A stretch of 64,000 nt of DNA from Streptomyces niveus (lineage in GTDB: Bacteria > Actinomycetota > Actinomycetes > Streptomycetales > Streptomycetaceae). Every line of letters begins with the position of its first letter. Position 1 is the stretch's first letter. Shown piece by piece: positions 60,936 through 64,000 of the stretch. The stretch is taken from positions 1,736,001-1,800,000 of the forward strand of contig NZ_CP018047.1 in NCBI RefSeq assembly GCF_002009175.1. The letters run 5' to 3'. The translations under genes and the position numbers were made by a program. A model generated the notes under the pieces. That model ran no database searches. It was not told the origin of the DNA and saw only the letters and a program-made list of their open reading frames with translations.

Positions 60936-61552
60936 GGGTTCACCTCGAAGGCGCGGGCGCGCCTGACCTGGTCGGGATCGGCCATGGCCACCCGGATCTC
61001 CTCCTGGCGGCCGTTGTCGATGAAGTGGTCGACCTTGACCTCGACGAAGAGGGCGTCGGCGCGCAGCGCCACGGGTCCCTCGGGGCCGCCGAGCCGGCCG
61101 GTCGCGGAGCAGAAGATCTTGCGGCCGCTCACGGCGGTGGCCTCGGCCGCCAGGAACAGCACCGAGCCCACGGGTACGGGGCGGACGAAGTCCGTCTCCA
61201 GCTTTCCTGTGACGGCGACCACGCGCAGCAGCCAGCTGAGCGCGCCGAGCGACTCGTCGAGCGCGGTGGCGAGCACGCCGCCGTGCGCGAGGCCGGGGGC
61301 GCCCTGGTGGGCGGGCCGTACGGTGAACTCGGCCGTGATCGTGACACCTTCGCCGGCCCTGGCCTGGAGGTGGAGGCCGTGGGGCTGTTCGTCGCCGCAG
61401 CCGAAGCAGTGCGCGTAGTGCGAGCCGAGCGGTTCGCCGGGGGCGGGGGCGTCCGGGTGCCGTACCGGCGCTATGGCGTCGGCCGGCGGCGTCAGAGCCG
61501 GGGACCGGACGACGGAACGGGGTGTCCTACCCCCGGAGGGCACAGTACTCAC
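60932..61552 (-). CDS. PaaI-family hotdog thioesterase
   Basis: Encodes 206 residues from GTG 61552 (TAAGG 9 nt upstream). Hotdog fold with YAHCFGCGDEQPHGLHL, LAHGGVLATALDESLGALSW and the strand VTGKLETDFVRPVPVGSVL. The catalytic acid is in ALDE. The family hydrolyses acyl-CoA thioesters. Coupled to dut; divergent from the DUF3093 gene, with 58 bp between starts. Confidence 0.9.
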   Translation of the reverse strand: MSTVPSGGRTPRSVVRSPALTPPADAIAPVRHPDAPAPGEPLGSHYAHCFGCGDEQPHGLHLQARAGEGVTITAEFTVRPAHQGAPGLAHGGVLATALDESLGALSWLLRVVAVTGKLETDFVRPVPVGSVLFLAAEATAVSGRKIFCSATGRLGGPEGPVALRADALFVEVKVDHFIDNGRQEEIRVAMADPDQVRRARAFEVNP

Positions 61553-61610
61553 AGGCGCAGACCTTACCCGCGCGGATACCCGCCGGTCGCACCGTGCCAA
61601 GCTTGCCTCC

Positions 61611-62108
61611 ATGGAGCATTCAGCGGCGCCTTACGACGAACGTCTCACCGCACCGGGTTCCTGGTGGGTGATCACGGCTCTCGTCGCGCTCTCGGGCGGT
61701 CTCATCCTGCTGCCGCTGGGCACGGTGCCGATGCTCGGGGCGGTGGTCGTGACGGGTCTGCTGGCCGCGGTGGCCGTCAGCTCGTACGGCTCCGCGCGGA
61801 TCCGGGTGGTGGCCGGCTCGCTGGTCGTGGGCGATGCCCGGATCCCGGTGGCGGCGCTCGGCGGCGCGGAGGTGCTGGCCGGCGAGGAGGCGCGCGCCTG
61901 GCGCATGCACAAGGCCGATCCCCGCGCCTTCATGCTGCTGCGCAGCTACATCCCGACGGCGCTGCGGGTGGAGATCACGGACCCGGCCGATCCGACGCCG
62001 TACGTCTATGTGTCGACCCGGAACCCGAGGGCGCTCGCGGCGGCGCTGGACGCGGTGCGGAGCGGCGGCAGCGGCAGCGAGGAGAAGGAAACGTCCGGTC
62101 CGGTCTGA
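61611..62108 (+). CDS. DUF3093-family membrane protein
   Basis: Encodes 165 residues. Two hydrophobic helices (about 19-38, 42-58) and a C-terminal soluble domain with VSTRNPRALAAALDAVR, the DUF3093 ending. Conserved in actinobacteria next to dut; function unknown. Convergent with the next gene. Confidence 0.9.
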   Translation: MEHSAAPYDERLTAPGSWWVITALVALSGGLILLPLGTVPMLGAVVVTGLLAAVAVSSYGSARIRVVAGSLVVGDARIPVAALGGAEVLAGEEARAWRMHKADPRAFMLLRSYIPTALRVEITDPADPTPYVYVSTRNPRALAAALDAVRSGGSGSEEKETSGPV

Positions 62109-62129
62109 GGGTCTGCGGCATCCGCGGCG

Positions 62130-63044
62130 CTAGCGGCCCAGTTCCTTCGGGAGCTCGGGGGGCAGCACCCTCGGCTGCTCCAGCGGCGGCAGCGCCGGCA
62201 GGGCGTCCCAGGCGACCTGGCGGGCGCGAAGGTCCTTACGGATGCGCTCGGCGACCTTCCGGGTGTCCCGCCGGTTCATCATCGCGCCGACGGCCGCTCC
62301 GATCATGAACGGCACCAGGTTGGGCAGGCTGCGGACCGTGCGCTTCATGATCTGCTGGCGCAGTTCGCGCTTCATCCGGCCGGAGAGCGCCGCGTTGATC
62401 GTCGTCGGTTTCGTGATGTCGACACCGCGCTCCTCGGTCCACGAGGTCAGATACGCGGTGCTGCGCTCCTTGAGATTGCCGGGCGGACGCAGGCCGTAGA
62501 CCTCGTGCAGCTCGGCGATGAGTTTCAGTTCGATCGCGGCGACGGCCGTGATCTCCGCGGCCAGTTCGGTCGGCATCGCGGGCGGTACGGGCATCATCGC
62601 GACGGCGCCGATACCGGCACCGACGGTGGAGCTGCTGTTCGCCGCGCCCGCGACGAGCTTGTCGGCGAGCTCTTCGGGCCCGAGGCCCGGAAACTGCCTT
62701 CGCAGCGTGGCGAGATCACGGACGGGAACGCGCGGGGCGTTGTCGATGATCCGGTCGGCGAGATGCGCGAGTCCGGCCCTGGCGCTCGCGCCGCCCTTCT
62801 GGATGCCCCGCCTGACCCTGCCCGGGCGCCGCCCGGTCGTGGGCCCGTCCTGGCCGCCGCGGGCCGCTTCGAGCGAGGCCGGGAGGCCTCGCCCGTCGTC
62901 GTCGGATGTGCCGGAGTGGGGCAGGAGAGCGGAGTGCTCGGCAGCGGGCGTGGTGCCTTCTGCCGGGCCCGGGCCGCTCTGGTACGCCTCCGGCGCTTTC
63001 TCGCGCCGGAAACGCCGTTTCCTGGACGGTGTGTCACCTGCCAC
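62130..63044 (-). CDS. Conserved Streptomyces protein of unknown function
   Basis: Encodes 304 residues from GTG 63044. The basic, low-complexity N-terminal 90 residues precede a conserved region (about 100-270) with RQFPGLGPEELADKLV, a hydrophobic Ala-rich helix (VGAGIGAVAMMPVPPAMPTELAAEITAVAAIELKLIAELHEVYG) and SLPNLVPFMIGAAVGAMMNRRDTRKVAERIR. It reads as a possible peripheral membrane protein. I recognise no named family. Confidence 0.85.
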   Translation of the reverse strand: MAGDTPSRKRRFRREKAPEAYQSGPGPAEGTTPAAEHSALLPHSGTSDDDGRGLPASLEAARGGQDGPTTGRRPGRVRRGIQKGGASARAGLAHLADRIIDNAPRVPVRDLATLRRQFPGLGPEELADKLVAGAANSSSTVGAGIGAVAMMPVPPAMPTELAAEITAVAAIELKLIAELHEVYGLRPPGNLKERSTAYLTSWTEERGVDITKPTTINAALSGRMKRELRQQIMKRTVRSLPNLVPFMIGAAVGAMMNRRDTRKVAERIRKDLRARQVAWDALPALPPLEQPRVLPPELPKELGR

Positions 63045-63057
63045 GGCCGACCGCTCC

Positions 63058-63354
63058 TCAGTCGCAGTCGCGGCAGATCGGCTGACCGTTCTTCTCCCGG
63101 GACAGCTGGCTGCGGTGGTGGACGAGGAAGCAGCTCATGCAGGTGAACTCGTCCGCCTGCCTGGGCAGTACACGAACCGACAGCTCCTCGTTGGAGAGGT
63201 CGGCCCCGGGCAGCTCAAGTCCTTCGGCCTGCTCGAACTCGTCCACGTCGACCGCGGATGTCGACTTGTCGTTCCGGCGAGCCTTCAGTTCCTCAAGGCT
63301 GTCGGAATCGACGTCGTCGTCGGTCTTGCGTGGGGTGTCGTAATCCGTTGCCAT
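63058..63354 (-). CDS. DUF4193-family small zinc-ribbon-like protein
   Basis: Encodes 98 residues. Acidic N-terminus, then conserved VLPRQADEFTCMSCFLVHHRSQL and C-terminal CRDCD; the two CxxC pairs suggest a metal site. Abundant conserved actinobacterial protein of unknown role. The 390-bp gap on the 5' side holds its promoter. Confidence 0.92.
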   Translation of the reverse strand: MATDYDTPRKTDDDVDSDSLEELKARRNDKSTSAVDVDEFEQAEGLELPGADLSNEELSVRVLPRQADEFTCMSCFLVHHRSQLSREKNGQPICRDCD

Positions 63355-63744
63355 GTCGCTTCTCCCCCTCTGGGTGTCATCGGTGTCTCAGCGCACGTAA
63401 CGCGTGAGAGGCCGGACTTGTGCCCGACCTGAGGCGGAGATTTTGCCTCACATCAAGGTCTGTTACTCAATCGACACCCAACCGGACTCTTTCCGAGTGA
63501 TCGGCTTTGGGTGCGAACCGGACCGTACACGGTCCGAATGTCGTACTTCACGGGCGCCACCCCGTGTACTTCCCGTGATCCCGACCCCCGGAAACCCGGA
63601 TTTTCCCGGCTTTCCGTCAGGGGCTTGATCACTGAGAGTGCGAGGCTTGAATTCGCCTCTGTGATCGATCACACACGGCCCAACCGGGAACGGGTCCCGA
63701 AAATTCCGCGCAAAGCGAACTTCGCTCCGATCAGGAGCGAAAGT
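63355..63744. other. 390-bp non-coding gap with palindromes
   Basis: No gene seen. Contains GAGGC-TTGAATTC-GCCTC (63642-63659) and the perfect palindrome TGTGATCGATCACA (63660-63673), in a locally AT-richer stretch. It lies upstream of DUF4193 and downstream of the histidine kinase. Confidence 0.5.
63660..63673. promoter_or_regulatory. Perfect palindrome TGTGATCGATCACA
   Basis: CRP-like half-sites (TGTGA/TCACA) but with a 4-bp rather than 6-bp centre, so it may bind another dimeric regulator. About 300 bp upstream of the DUF4193 start. Confidence 0.35.
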
Positions 63745-64000
63745 TCAGACAGGCAGAGTGACACGCATCACGAGCCCGCCTCCCTCGCGGGGCTCCGCGA
63801 TGATACGGCCCCCGTGGGCCCGCGCCACCGAGCGGGCGATCGACAGGCCGAGGCCAACGCCCTTGTCGCTGCCGGTCCGCTCCGTACGGAGGCGTCGGAA
63901 CGGCTCGAAGATGTTGTCGATCTCGTACGCGGGAACCACCGGCCCCGTGTTCGACACCAGCAGCACCGCCTGACCGTGCTCGACCGCGGTCGTGACCTCG
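63745..64000 (-). CDS. Sensor histidine kinase C-terminus (probably CutS), cut by window edge
   Basis: Only the last ~85 residues are present: part of the HATPase domain with NTGPVVPAYEIDNIFEPFRRLR (N/G1 boxes), GVGLGLSIARSVARAHGG (G2 box) and a terminal MRVTLPV strand. This is a typical two-component kinase. The position beside DUF4193 and dut fits the CutRS locus of Streptomyces; that name is inference. Confidence 0.8.
   Translation of the reverse strand, partial: EVTTAVEHGQAVLLVSNTGPVVPAYEIDNIFEPFRRLRTERTGSDKGVGLGLSIARSVARAHGGRIIAEPREGGGLVMRVTLPV

Noticed and set aside
1..64000. Insertion sequence, prophage or CRISPR array
   Set aside because: No transposase, integrase, phage structural gene or regularly spaced repeat array was found; the only mobile-like signal is the 53759-54042 inverted repeat.

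Overview
The window is high-GC actinobacterial DNA, almost certainly a Streptomyces chromosome. Support comes from the codon bias, frequent GTG starts, 4-bp ATGA/GTGA start-stop overlaps, and lineage markers: an AfsA homologue next to a TetR receptor, a 2-methylisoborneol operon, many ECF sigma factors, and DUF3710, DUF4193, DUF3159 and DUF3093 proteins. No tRNA, rRNA, CRISPR array or intact insertion sequence was seen.

Roughly 0-45.4 kb is accessory or variable. It opens with a truncated membrane Ser/Thr kinase (1-1512) and an ECF41-type sigma factor coupled to its carboxymuconolactone-decarboxylase-type partner (1617-3058). A sulfotransferase-like gene, a TPR protein and a small secreted protein follow. 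At 6063-7173 two half-genes, a LysR regulator and a solute-binding protein, abut as if a divergent promoter region was deleted. At 7196-10846 lies the 2-methylisoborneol operon: a family 2B encapsulin shell with a cyclic-nucleotide-binding domain, the terpene cyclase cargo, and the GPP methyltransferase. Then come a secreted serine protease, a frameshifted pilin-like gene, an NlpC/P60 hydrolase, a BlaI/M56 pair, a copper/thiol operon (CopC, CopD-CtaG fusion, DsbA-like, beta-carbonic anhydrase; 15995-19929), and an ArsR-CDF metal-efflux pair. A run of enzymes follows, with an ECF42-DGPF pair (27332-29027) and a gamma-butyrolactone synthase/receptor pair (32284-33957). A sigma/anti-sigma pair at 35927-37463 is broken by several small indels.

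The 37.5-45.4 kb segment is a conflict or defence island. It holds a GmrSD-type DUF262/DUF1524 nuclease fused to an MGMT-like DNA-binding domain, a SUKH-4/deaminase fusion coupled to a P-loop/beta-propeller protein, and a WXG100-like polymorphic toxin with a C-terminal deaminase domain followed by a SUKH-4 immunity gene. Base composition falls towards AT at the toxin/immunity end.

From about 45.5 kb the content looks like conserved Streptomyces core. It holds an RNA m5U methyltransferase and a potassium-themed stretch (KimA-like APC permease, two TrkA proteins, KdpD/KdpE), interleaved with an MMPL transporter and a winged-helix regulator that has twin operators. Dut, a PaaI thioesterase, several DUF proteins and the C-terminal end of a CutS-like histidine kinase follow. 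A ~285-bp imperfect inverted repeat sits between trkA and the DUF3159 gene.
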